A stretch of DNA of 64,000 nucleotides from Microcella sp. (GTDB taxonomy: Bacteria; Actinomycetota; Actinomycetes; Actinomycetales; Microbacteriaceae): assembly GCF_019739195.1 (NCBI RefSeq), contig NZ_JAHHDS010000003.1, positions 682,001 to 746,000 on the forward strand. The letters run 5' to 3'. Positions 46,281-54,073 of this stretch are shown here, in pieces. Position 1 is the first letter of the stretch. Every line of letters begins with the position of its first letter. The notes beneath the pieces were generated by a model that made no database searches, had not been told where the DNA came from, and was given only the letters and a program-made list of their open reading frames with translations. Made by a program: the position numbers and the translations under genes.

Positions 46281-46553
46281 ATGAAGACTCCCGCCCCCTG
46301 GGGTATCGCCGTTCTCACAGCCGTGTCGTCACCCGTCGGGCGGTGGGCCCGCATCATCGGCGGGCCTGCCATCATCGCTGGCAGCCTTCTGTCGGGCGGT
46401 TGGGCTCTGGCCCTGATCCCTGTCGGCATCCTCATGCTCGCCACCGGCGTGCTCAACCTCTGCCCCGCTGGATTCTTCTTGGGTCGCCCTGTCAAGGGCG
46501 ATGAGCTCGTACTGTCGTTTACGCGCGTCGATGCTGTGTCGCTGAAGCGGTAG
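46281..46553 (+). CDS. Small YgaP-like (DUF2892) membrane protein
   Basis: The 90-residue protein has two hydrophobic segments near 25-48 and 50-68 and the GVLNLCPAGFFLG end typical of the membrane domain of YgaP-type proteins, here without a rhodanese domain. An AAGGAAG site precedes the ATG. It is probably co-expressed with DUF4395 under the CsoR-type operator. Confidence 0.82.
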   Translation: MKTPAPWGIAVLTAVSSPVGRWARIIGGPAIIAGSLLSGGWALALIPVGILMLATGVLNLCPAGFFLGRPVKGDELVLSFTRVDAVSLKR

Positions 46554-46587
46554 CCGCTGCGCAAGCGAGCACCGGGACGTTTGACCC

Positions 46588-46616
46588 TGACCGATCGGTC
46601 GGGATGCACCTAGCCT
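46588..46616 (+). promoter_or_regulatory. SDR promoter with TetR-like operator
   Basis: -35 TGACCG (46588-46593) and -10 TAGCCT (46611-46616) are 17 bp apart. The perfect 12-bp palindrome GACCGATCGGTC (46589-46600) overlaps the -35, a common placement for TetR-family repressor sites. The cognate regulator is not in this window. Confidence 0.6.
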
Positions 46617-46658
46617 GGAAGGGCGCGCTTCGCGCATTCGTTTCGATCAAGGAGCACC

Positions 46659-47480
46659 ATGCAGATCAGTGGCAAAGTCTTCGCCGTCACCGGCGCCGGC
46701 AACGGCATCGGGCGAGAGGTCACGCTCGGCCTCGTCACGAAGGGCGGCCGAGTCGCCGCCCTCGACCTGAGTGAAGAAGGCCTCGCCGAGACCGTGCGAC
46801 TCGCGGGCGACCAGGCCGACCGCATCTCGACGCACGTCGTGAACATCACCGACCGCAAGGCCGTCGCGAAGCTTCCGGCCGCGATCATTAAGCAGCACGG
46901 TCAGGTCGACGGCCTGCTCAACATCGCGGGCATCATCCAGAAGTTCGTCAAGGTCAATGAGCTCGAGTGGGATCAGATCGAGCGCGTGATCGATGTCAAC
47001 CTCTACGGCGTGCTCAACACCGTGAAGGCATTCTTGCCCGAGTTGCTGACGCGACCCGAAGCATCGATCGTCAACGTCGCGAGCATGGGCGCCTACGCGC
47101 CCGTGCCCGGCCAGTCGCTCTACGGTGCGACGAAGGCGGCTGTGGCGCAATTGTCGCGCGGTCTGCACTCTGAGCTCATGGAGACGAACGTCGCCGTGAC
47201 GGGGGTGTTCCCGGGCGCGATCGGCACGAACATCGCCCAGAACTCGGGCATCATGACCGCCGCCGAGATGGAGGCGATGGCCGCTTCTGCCGCTGACGGC
47301 AAGCCACGCAAGACCACGGCACCCGCCGAAGCCGGCCGCCAGATCATCGAGGCAATCGAGAAGGGCAGCTACGAGATCTTCATCGGCGGCGATGCCCGCA
47401 TCATGTCGCGGCTCTCGCGCCTCAACCCGAAGAACGCCGCAGGCCTCATCTACAAGCAGATGAAAGACCTGCTCGGCTAG
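46659..47480 (+). CDS. Short-chain dehydrogenase/reductase
   Basis: The 273-residue protein is a classical SDR: TGAGNGIG cofactor motif near residues 11-18, NIAGI, NVASMGAY with the catalytic Ser and YGATK with Tyr and Lys. D-L-S after the second strand suggests NAD(H). Substrate unknown. The ATG has a clear AAGGAG ribosome site, so this message has a normal leader of about 35 nt, unlike many neighbours. Confidence 0.93.
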   Translation: MQISGKVFAVTGAGNGIGREVTLGLVTKGGRVAALDLSEEGLAETVRLAGDQADRISTHVVNITDRKAVAKLPAAIIKQHGQVDGLLNIAGIIQKFVKVNELEWDQIERVIDVNLYGVLNTVKAFLPELLTRPEASIVNVASMGAYAPVPGQSLYGATKAAVAQLSRGLHSELMETNVAVTGVFPGAIGTNIAQNSGIMTAAEMEAMAASAADGKPRKTTAPAEAGRQIIEAIEKGSYEIFIGGDARIMSRLSRLNPKNAAGLIYKQMKDLLG

Positions 47481-47514
47481 TCGGAATGGCCCGCCTCGAA
47501 GGAAGGCACTGATC

Positions 47515-48048
47515 ATGACTGAGCAGCAGCCGTACGAGTCAGTGAGCTCGCACGGCGCCTTCGAGGTGCGCCGCTACCCGGACCACATGCTCGTGCAGGT
47601 GGATGTTCGCGGCGGCGTCGCTGCGGGCGCGGGGGCCGGCTTCGGCCCCCTCTTCCAGTACATCAGCGGTGCCAATGCCGCCGGGCAGAGCATCTCGATG
47701 ACGGCGCCGGTGCTGCAGCAGCAGAAGGGCACGTCGGCGCAGACGGTGAGCTTCGTGCTGCCTGCCGACATGAGCCCAGCTGGTACACCAGCGCCTCGCG
47801 ACCCACGGGTGCGCACCACTGCCGTTGGCGAGCGCTTCGTCGCCGCTCGTCGGTTTTCGGGAGGCGCTCGCGCCGAGAATTTCACGGACCAGGGCGAGAA
47901 GCTCATCGCTGCTGTTCGCGCAGCCGGACTCGACCCCGTAGGTGATGTCTACTACGCACGGTTTGACCCGCCGTGGAAGCCCGGATTCCTGAGGCACAAC
48001 GAAGCCCTCGTCGAGATCGCGGCTGCCGAGCCGGGAGGTGCCGGCTAG
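47515..48048 (+). CDS. SOUL heme-binding family protein
   Basis: The 177-residue protein matches the SOUL/HBP family: YESVSSHGAFEVRRYP at the start, GQSISMTAPV and VYYARFDPPWKPGFLRHNEALVEI at the end. It may bind haem or related tetrapyrroles. It lies 34 nt after the SDR with a GGAAGG ribosome site and is probably in the same operon. Confidence 0.9.
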   Translation: MTEQQPYESVSSHGAFEVRRYPDHMLVQVDVRGGVAAGAGAGFGPLFQYISGANAAGQSISMTAPVLQQQKGTSAQTVSFVLPADMSPAGTPAPRDPRVRTTAVGERFVAARRFSGGARAENFTDQGEKLIAAVRAAGLDPVGDVYYARFDPPWKPGFLRHNEALVEIAAAEPGGAG

Positions 48049-48091
48049 GTCTCTTGCCGCGAGGCCCGACACCGCCTGCTTCGCACCTCGT

Positions 48092-48967
48092 TCACCGCTG
48101 ACGGTGATCGTGCGAATAGGAAGCGAGTACTTCGGGGATCGACCCGGCGGCGCTGCGCCGCCGACCGAGAAAGCTCTCGTGCAGGTTGTCCGCGAGGTCG
48201 CGCAGGGCCGAGTCGAGCACCTGACCCGCCTGTCGCACGGAGGCGTCGGGAGACTGTTCAGCGGCTTGGGCGAGCGACCATGCGGTCTGCAGCGCCGTCG
48301 AGAGCGAGGCACGCGGGTCGAGCTCGCGGAAGTAGTAGGTCTCGGCCGACTGCACGAAGTCGACGCGTGCGCCGGCGATCTGCGCGGCCAACGACTCGAT
48401 CACCACGGCGGCCGACGGGTGCGGCGTCAACGTGAGCGAAGCGGAGAACCCCGACTCCTCGAGTTGCGAGAGACGCAGGGCGAGAGTGCGTCGTCGAGCG
48501 AGTGCACCGTGCAACTGCAAGAACCACGTGGCCGAGGCAGACAGCAGAGCGAACCCGGTGAGCGCCTCGACAGGCGCCAGAACGCGAAGCCAGGACTCTG
48601 CGGGAACGGCGTCGCCGAACCCGAGGGTCGTCAGAGTGGCCCCCGAGAAGTAGACCGCCTCGACGAGCGGCACGAGCTCAGACGGGTCGAGGTCGTTCGT
48701 GTAGGCGAAGCCCTCGGGAAAGCTCGGCAGGTAGATGAGCGCCCACCCCAACACCTGAAGAGTCGCCCAGATCGCGATCGTCACGACCACCGAGATCGGG
48801 CCCACCGCGACCCCCAGCCGACGAGCTCGCCTGGACGATCGCCAGCCGAAAGCGAAGACCAGTCGGGAGATCGTGCCCCGACCGCTGGGGTTCAGCAGCG
48901 TGTGGAAGACGTCGTATCCGCCGATGGCGACGAGGGCCGAACCGACAACGACGAAGAGCCCGTCCAT
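48092..48967 (-). CDS. Two-TM potassium channel family protein
   Basis: The 291-residue protein has the ion-channel pore: a pore helix FSGATLTTLGFGD with selectivity filter TLGFGD (114-119), between hydrophobic segments near 60-82 and 127-148, plus an N-terminal segment near 2-20. A helical cytoplasmic domain of about 140 residues follows. It should conduct K+. The ATG at 48967 is chosen with -10 box TAGTCT (48975-48980) 7 nt upstream, which overlaps the stop of the exchanger gene. Confidence 0.88.
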   Translation of the reverse strand: MDGLFVVVGSALVAIGGYDVFHTLLNPSGRGTISRLVFAFGWRSSRRARRLGVAVGPISVVVTIAIWATLQVLGWALIYLPSFPEGFAYTNDLDPSELVPLVEAVYFSGATLTTLGFGDAVPAESWLRVLAPVEALTGFALLSASATWFLQLHGALARRRTLALRLSQLEESGFSASLTLTPHPSAAVVIESLAAQIAGARVDFVQSAETYYFRELDPRASLSTALQTAWSLAQAAEQSPDASVRQAGQVLDSALRDLADNLHESFLGRRRSAAGSIPEVLASYSHDHRQR

Positions 48968-48977
48968 GTTCGCGAGA

Positions 48978-50105
48978 CTAGTCGCCTGACTCGCGTGCAC
49001 CGAGCTCGCGTCGAGCCCGACGTCGTCCGCTGTGCAGGCCGACCTCGAACGCGGTGAAGACGACGAGTGTGAGGCCGACGAGAGGCAGTACGAACCACAG
49101 CATGACGTCGGTGAAGCCCTCGAGAGCGTCGTGTTGGGTCGACGCGAGAATCAAGTAGACCGTGTAGGCGACGTAGAGCGCGACGAACAGCGCGCCCTCC
49201 CACCGAGCGATGATGAACCCCGTGAAAGCGATCGGCAGCAGCGCGATCGCCGCGGCGAGCATGAGGGGCAGGTCGAGAGCGATCGCGGCGGCCGGCACCG
49301 GGATGCCCTGACCGAAGATGATCGCCGGCAGACCCAGCACCATGCCGATGTTGAAGATGTTGCTGCCGACGATGTTGCCGACGGCCATGTCGCGCTCACC
49401 GCGACGCACTGCGATGATCGAGGTCGCGAGCTCGGGCAGCGAGGTGCCGATCGCCACCACCGTGAGGCCGACGACCAGGCTGCTGACCCCCAGCCCGGTG
49501 GCGATGCTGACGGCACCGTCGACGAGCAGCTGTGCCCCCAGCACGAGCAGGCCGATGCCGACGACGAGCAGCACGAGTGCGAGCCAGAGCGGCACCGGCT
49601 TGCCGGGAAGAGGAATCGGAGCGGTACCAGCGCCCTCGACCCCTGCGGCAACTTCGCGTCGGCCGATGAGGATGCTCATGACCGCGTGCAGGACGAGCCC
49701 GGCGAGGAGAAGCACGCCGTCGAGAAGCCCGATCTGCCCGTCGAGGCTCACCACGACGAGCAACACCGACATGCCGACCATGACCGGCAGGTCGAACCGC
49801 ACGATCTGCCGCTTGATGAGCAGCGGCAGCACGAGCGCCGAGATGCCCAGAATGAGCAGAATGTTGACGATGTTGCTGCCGACGACGTTGCCGAGGGCGA
49901 GATCGGGCTCGCCGCGTAGCACCGCCCCGACCGTGACGGCCAGTTCAGGAGCCGAGGTCGCCGCCGACACGACGACGAGGCCGACGACGAGCGGTGAGAT
50001 GCCCACACGTTGAGCAAGGGTCGAGGCGCCGCGCACGAGCGCCTCGCCGCCGGCGACTAAAAGAATGAGCCCGCCGATGACGAGGGCGATGTCGAGAAGC
50101 AGCAC
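48978..50105 (-). CDS. Sodium/calcium exchanger family protein
   Basis: The 375-residue protein has two homologous halves of about five helices, each with an alpha-repeat: GNVVGSNIVNILLILG with SAATSAPELA, and GNIVGSNIFNIGMVLG with AIGTSLPELA. These acidic and asparagine motifs coordinate Ca2+ and Na+. The start is GTG at 50105 with -10 box TAGGCT (50112-50117) 6 nt upstream, which overlaps the marR stop. Confidence 0.93.
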   Translation of the reverse strand: MLLLDIALVIGGLILLVAGGEALVRGASTLAQRVGISPLVVGLVVVSAATSAPELAVTVGAVLRGEPDLALGNVVGSNIVNILLILGISALVLPLLIKRQIVRFDLPVMVGMSVLLVVVSLDGQIGLLDGVLLLAGLVLHAVMSILIGRREVAAGVEGAGTAPIPLPGKPVPLWLALVLLVVGIGLLVLGAQLLVDGAVSIATGLGVSSLVVGLTVVAIGTSLPELATSIIAVRRGERDMAVGNIVGSNIFNIGMVLGLPAIIFGQGIPVPAAAIALDLPLMLAAAIALLPIAFTGFIIARWEGALFVALYVAYTVYLILASTQHDALEGFTDVMLWFVLPLVGLTLVVFTAFEVGLHSGRRRARRELGARESGD

Positions 50106-50114
50106 GGCTTTAGC

Positions 50115-50642
50115 CTACGGTTCAGGCCTGAGTGCCGTGAGCCACTGCCGCAGCAGCCGTTCGAGCTGCTCGCGGTCGGGCTTCGACAGGGCGCCGAGCA
50201 GGGAGTGCTCGTTGGCGAGGTGGGCCTCGAAGGCGCGATCGAGCAGCTCGCGCCCTGCCGGTGTCAAGGCGATGACGCGCACGCGACCGTCATCGGGTGA
50301 GACGCTGCGCGTGACGAGCCCAGCAGCCTCGAGCCGATCGACGCGTTTCGTGAGCCCGCCCGCGGTCACCATCGTGCTGTCGGCGAGCACGCCGGGCGCA
50401 CGCTCGAAAGGTTTGCCGGCGCGGCGTAGCGTGGCGAGCACGTCGAACTCGCCCGCCGTGAGGCCGAATTGGCGAAAGACCCGCTCCAGCTCGTCATCGA
50501 TGGCGTCGGCCAGTCGGGCGAGCCGGCCGAAGATGCCCTGCGGGGCGACGTCGAGCTCGGGCCTTTCGCGGCGCCACTCGGCCTGGATGCGAGCGACGCG
50601 ATCGGGAGCCGCGTCGTCGGGGGGCGGCGGAGGGGGTGTCAT
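50115..50642 (-). CDS. MarR family transcriptional regulator
   Basis: The 175-residue protein has the winged-helix core: GLTAGEFDVLATLRRAG, MVTAGGLTKRVDRLEAAGLVTRS and the wing SPDDGRVRVIALTPAG. The N-terminus starts with a run of six prolines. The ATG at 50642 is 6 nt from -10 box TATTAT (50649-50654). It is divergent from an EamA-type exporter and a palindrome between them is its likely operator. Confidence 0.93.
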   Translation of the reverse strand: MTPPPPPPDDAAPDRVARIQAEWRRERPELDVAPQGIFGRLARLADAIDDELERVFRQFGLTAGEFDVLATLRRAGKPFERAPGVLADSTMVTAGGLTKRVDRLEAAGLVTRSVSPDDGRVRVIALTPAGRELLDRAFEAHLANEHSLLGALSKPDREQLERLLRQWLTALRPEP

Positions 50643-50654
50643 GCGGGAATAATA

Positions 50655-50668
50655 CTTTCCACGGAAAG
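50655..50668. promoter_or_regulatory. MarR-type operator between divergent genes
   Basis: The palindrome CTTTCC-AC-GGAAAG lies directly beside the marR -10 box and 12 nt before the EamA start codon, so one bound dimer could block both promoters. Confidence 0.7.
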
Positions 50669-50680
50669 GTTCTGCCCGTC

Positions 50681-51604
50681 ATGACGTCTTCCTGGCGCTG
50701 GATTCTTGTCGCGAGCATTGCCCCCGTCGCCTGGGGCTCGACCTATATCGTGACCTCGCAACTGCTGCCGGCTGACACTCCGATCTGGGGCGCCGCCCTG
50801 CGCGCCCTACCTGCCGGCCTCGTCTTGCTACTGCTCGCCCGCCGACTGCCGCGCGGCCGCTGGTGGTGGCGCTCGGCCCTACTCGGCGTGCTCAACGTCG
50901 GCGCCTTCTTCGTGCTCGTCTATCTCGCGGCCCAGCTCTTGCCCTCTGGAGTCGCGGCAATGCTCATGGCCACCTCGCCCGCCGTGATCCTGCTGCTCGC
51001 GTGGCCGCTCGCCGCCGAACGCCCAGCGGCACTCTCGTTGCTGGGTGCCGGCATCGGCTTCGCCGGTGTGGTCGTGCTGCTCGCGGGTGCGACCGGAAAG
51101 CTCGACGGGTTCGGCATCGTTGCGTCACTCTCGGCGATGCTCATGTCGTCAGTCGGCTTCGTTCTCGCCCGGCGCTGGAACGATGGCACCCCCGTGCTCG
51201 CCATGACCTCGTGGCAATTGACGCTCGGCGGCCTCGCCCTCGTACCGGTCGCGCTGATCGTAGAAGGCGCGCCGCCCGGGCTCGACGCCGGGGGCCTCGT
51301 CGGTGCCGCCTATCTCTCGCTCGTCGCCACGGCTCTCGCCTTCGCGACCTGGTTCGCGGCGCTGCAACATCTTCCCGCAGGTGCCGTCGGGCTCGTCGGT
51401 CTGCTCAACCCGGTCGCCGGGGTCGCCCTCGGCGTGCTCATCGCCGGTGAGAGCTTCACCGGCGCGCAGCTGGCGGGCATGGTCATCGTCATCGTCGGCA
51501 TCGTTCTCGGGCAGCCAGCGATCGCCGCGACGATCAGCCGAGCGCGCCGCCCACGAGCTACTGCGCTCAGAGCGCGCGCGTCAGGTGCAGGAGGAACAGC
51601 CTGA
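50681..51604 (+). CDS. EamA/DMT-superfamily transporter
   Basis: The 307-residue protein has ten hydrophobic segments in two EamA repeats, starting with IAPVAWGSTYIVT and, in the second repeat, ALAFATWFAALQHLPAGAVGLVGLLNPV. Members export metabolites or amino acids. It is probably repressed by the divergent MarR protein. The last 38 nt overlap the 3' end of the convergent reductase gene. Confidence 0.9.
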   Translation: MTSSWRWILVASIAPVAWGSTYIVTSQLLPADTPIWGAALRALPAGLVLLLLARRLPRGRWWWRSALLGVLNVGAFFVLVYLAAQLLPSGVAAMLMATSPAVILLLAWPLAAERPAALSLLGAGIGFAGVVVLLAGATGKLDGFGIVASLSAMLMSSVGFVLARRWNDGTPVLAMTSWQLTLGGLALVPVALIVEGAPPGLDAGGLVGAAYLSLVATALAFATWFAALQHLPAGAVGLVGLLNPVAGVALGVLIAGESFTGAQLAGMVIVIVGIVLGQPAIAATISRARRPRATALRARASGAGGTA

Positions 51605-52085
51605 CGGTGCGCCCCGAGTCGCGCTCGTAGGCCCGATACTCGGGCCACTGCGACTCGAGGTGCCGCCAGACCCGGTCGCGAGCATCCCCTTCGATGACGG
51701 ATGCCCGCACAGCGTAGCGCCGCCCCCGCACCGTGATCTCGGCCTCGGGGTGGGCGAGCAGGTTGTAGGTCCAGGCGGGGTGCGTCGCGGCAGCCCAGTT
51801 CGTGCCGGCGACGATCGCCCGGCCGTGGCCGTCGGCGGTGTACATGAGCACGGTGTCGCGCGGCAGGCCGCTCTTCGCTCCCGTCGTGGTGAGGATGAGT
51901 GAGGGCACGAAGATGCTGCTGAACTGCACACGGCCGCCGGTGAGGCTCGCAAGCGCGCGCTCGACGGGCGGCATGACGCGGTGAGACGCCCATCGCCAGG
52001 CGCTCGTGCGCGTGGTCGCCGACACCACCGTGCGCACGCCGCGCACGATCGGGTCGGCCTTCGGCAGGGGCCGCAGCTCGGTCAT
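51567..52085 (-). CDS. Deazaflavin (F420)-dependent nitroreductase family protein 1
   Basis: The 172-residue protein resembles the Ddn/nitroreductase family: LILTTTGAKSG(L)PR, TVLMYTADG, VAGTNWAAATHPAWTYNLLAHPEAEI and RRYAVRASVIEGDARDRVW. These split-barrel proteins bind F420 and reduce varied substrates. It is the downstream copy of a tandem pair and its ATG overlaps the stop of the first copy by 4 nt. The 3' end overlaps the EamA gene tail to tail by 38 nt. Confidence 0.9.
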   Translation of the reverse strand: MTELRPLPKADPIVRGVRTVVSATTRTSAWRWASHRVMPPVERALASLTGGRVQFSSIFVPSLILTTTGAKSGLPRDTVLMYTADGHGRAIVAGTNWAAATHPAWTYNLLAHPEAEITVRGRRYAVRASVIEGDARDRVWRHLESQWPEYRAYERDSGRTVRLFLLHLTRAL

Positions 52086-52603
52086 GGCCGATCTCCGAGC
52101 TCGCGCAGCAGGTGCAGTCGGAAGAGGCGTACGACCCGCCCCGACTCGCGCTCGTAGGCCCGGTACCCGGGCCACTGCGACTCGATGCGGCGCCAGGCCT
52201 GTTCGCGGGCATCCCCCTCGATGACGGATGCCCGCACCGCGTACCGCCGCCCGCGCACCGAGATCTCGGCCTCGGGGTGGGCGAGCAGGTTATAGGTCCA
52301 CGCCGGGTGGTGCTCGCGCGCGAAGCTCGTGCCGGCGACGATTGCCCGACCGTCGCCGTCGGCCGTGTACATGAGCACCGATTCGCGCGGCAGGCCGCTT
52401 TTGGCACCCGTCGTCGTGAGGATCAGCGAGGGAACGAGCAGAGCGCTCAACTGCACGTTGCGACCCGTCAGTGCCGCGATCGCACGCTCGATCGGCGGCA
52501 TGACGCGGGGCGCCGCCCAACGGAACGCCCTCGTACGGGTGAGCGGGGCGACGACCGCGCGCACGGCCTGGACGACGGGGTCGACCCGCCGCTCGACGAT
52601 CAT
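52082..52603 (-). CDS. Deazaflavin (F420)-dependent nitroreductase family protein 2
   Basis: The 173-residue protein is closely similar to the gene downstream (LILTTTGAKSGLPR, VLMYTADGDGRAIVAGT, HPAWTYNLLAHPEAEI), so the two arose by tandem duplication. They differ mainly at the N-terminus and around NWAAAT/SFAREH, near the expected substrate side. The ATG overlaps the stop of the DUF2461 gene by 4 nt. Confidence 0.9.
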   Translation of the reverse strand: MIVERRVDPVVQAVRAVVAPLTRTRAFRWAAPRVMPPIERAIAALTGRNVQLSALLVPSLILTTTGAKSGLPRESVLMYTADGDGRAIVAGTSFAREHHPAWTYNLLAHPEAEISVRGRRYAVRASVIEGDAREQAWRRIESQWPGYRAYERESGRVVRLFRLHLLRELGDRP

Positions 52604-53277
52604 CGGGTCGCCTCGACCGCGGTCGGCAGGTTCTCGGCGATCCAGTCGTTCCAGACGCGCACGGTGCGCCAGCCCGCGCGCACGCGGTCGACGAGCTCGG
52701 GGCCGGTCATCCAGTCGGCGGGCGCGTGCTCGGCGGCGATGGCCAGGCGCTTGAGCCTTAGCAGCTCGATCTTCGGATGGTCGACGCTGAAGCCGCGGGG
52801 GGCGGTGGCAAGGGCATCCGTCGTCATGATCGCGAAGCCGCTCTCTGACACCTCCTCGAGCGTCGCCTCGAGGTCGCCGACGAGCCGGTTGTCGTCGACG
52901 ATCTCGCGAAAGCGGGCGAGTTGCTCGCGCGCCGGCTGATAGAGCCCGCCCGCGAGCATGATGCCGTGCTGCGAGAGCTGCAGGTAGTAGGTCGCGCTCG
53001 AGTCGTCGGCCGTCACGAGCCCGAGGTGGTCTTTGTACGGCCGCTTGTCGGCGCTGAACCGCACGTCTTTGTAGGGGCGGAAGATCTTGAGCGGCCCGAA
53101 CTCGCCACCGAGCGCGTCGACGAGTCGCTCAACAGGCGCCTTGACTCGATTCTCGTAGCGCTGCTTGTTGGCGAGCCACCACTCTTTGGTCTGGTTGTCG
53201 GCGAGCTCGGCGTAGAAGGCGAACGCGTCTGTGGTGATTCCAGCGCCGTCGAGCCCAGCGGTCTCGTTCTCGGTCAT
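52600..53277 (-). CDS. TIGR02453/DUF2461 family protein
   Basis: The 225-residue protein has FYAELADNQTKEWWLANKQRYE near the start and IFRPYKDVRFSADKRPYKDHLG, the two blocks that define this family. Function is unknown. Its ATG overlaps the stop of the upstream gene by 4 nt, so four genes (53837 to 51567) form an overlapping operon. Confidence 0.9.
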   Translation of the reverse strand: MTENETAGLDGAGITTDAFAFYAELADNQTKEWWLANKQRYENRVKAPVERLVDALGGEFGPLKIFRPYKDVRFSADKRPYKDHLGLVTADDSSATYYLQLSQHGIMLAGGLYQPAREQLARFREIVDDNRLVGDLEATLEEVSESGFAIMTTDALATAPRGFSVDHPKIELLRLKRLAIAAEHAPADWMTGPELVDRVRAGWRTVRVWNDWIAENLPTAVEATR

Positions 53278-53837
53278 GGATGCTCGCTCTCGGCTCGCGC
53301 TGCGGTCAGGGTGCCCAGCGCCAGGTCGAGGCGCTCGGCGAGGTAGGCGTCGAGGGGGCGCAGGGTGTCATCGGCCGCCGTGGGCATCCAGCGCACGAGC
53401 ACTTCGGCGCCGTTCGCCGTCTCGCGCAGCACGAGCGGCCCGTGCTCGGCGGCCATGGCGGTCGGGTCGTCGAGGGGCACGCGACGCGAGTCGATCACGA
53501 CCGTGCTGCCCTCGGGCAGGCGCGCGTCGAGCAGCCGCTGACGCAGCTCGCGGCGAGCCCGCGCGCTCTCGGACTGGTGGCCCGGCAGCACCTGCCGGCT
53601 CGCGCGGGCGATGCGCCCGGGCTCTGCAGCGCCACCGGTCGACATGACGAGCAGCGCGCCGAGCACGAATCCTTCGCCCGTGCGCCGAAAAGTCTCGCGG
53701 CGCGGGATGAACCCGAGCGCGCGTCGCGCCGGCACGGTGTCGACGAGCACCTCGGGTGCGGCGCCGGCCGCGCGGAGGCGCTCAGCGGCCGCGGAGAGCG
53801 CGGCGCGGGCCTCGGCGAGCGCGGTGTGAGCATCCAC
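53274..53837 (-). CDS. Unknown cytoplasmic protein, first gene of the F420-reductase operon
   Basis: The 187-residue protein starts with a helical segment (ARAALSAAAERLRAAG) and then has LVDTVPARRALGFIPRRETFRRTGEGFVLGALLV and TVVIDSRRVPLDDP. I do not recognise a family. The start is set at GTG 53837 because CACGAT, a possible -10 box, lies 6 nt before it; longer in-frame starts would run through the intergenic repeat at 53957. Confidence 0.65.
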   Translation of the reverse strand: MDAHTALAEARAALSAAAERLRAAGAAPEVLVDTVPARRALGFIPRRETFRRTGEGFVLGALLVMSTGGAAEPGRIARASRQVLPGHQSESARARRELRQRLLDARLPEGSTVVIDSRRVPLDDPTAMAAEHGPLVLRETANGAEVLVRWMPTAADDTLRPLDAYLAERLDLALGTLTAARAESEHP

Positions 53838-53956
53838 AGGGCTATCGTGCCCTGCCCGGCTGAATGCGCGCACCTCCCCCTTTCTCGGCCAGGTCGGGTC
53901 CCCGACCGACTGCGTCGCCCCCGCGCTCGTGCGAATCGACGGCCCCGTAGAGGCAA

Positions 53957-53990
53957 TGTGCCTGCCGAGGCATGTGCCGCGAGAGGCACA
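53957..53990. repeat. Tandem-dyad intergenic repeat, copy B
   Basis: TGTGCC-N6-GGCA-TG-TGCC-N6-GGCACA, with the same spacing as copies A and C. It lies in the divergent gap between the operon starting at 53837 and the oxidoreductase at 54074. Confidence 0.78.
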
Positions 53991-54019
53991 CACGGCCAAC
54001 AGCACATCGCCTCGGGCGC

Positions 54020-54052
54020 GTGTTGTCCAGCGGGCCAACACCCGATTAGCCT
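54020..54052 (+). promoter_or_regulatory. Promoter with operator-like dyad before the DMGDH-like gene
   Basis: -35 TTGTCC (54023-54028) and -10 TAGCCT (54047-54052) are 18 bp apart. A 22-bp imperfect palindrome (54020-54041; arms GTGTTGTCC and GGCCAACAC, one mismatch) covers the -35, a plausible repressor site. Confidence 0.6.
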
Positions 54053-54073
54053 GCACGCAGGAGGCTCACCGCC

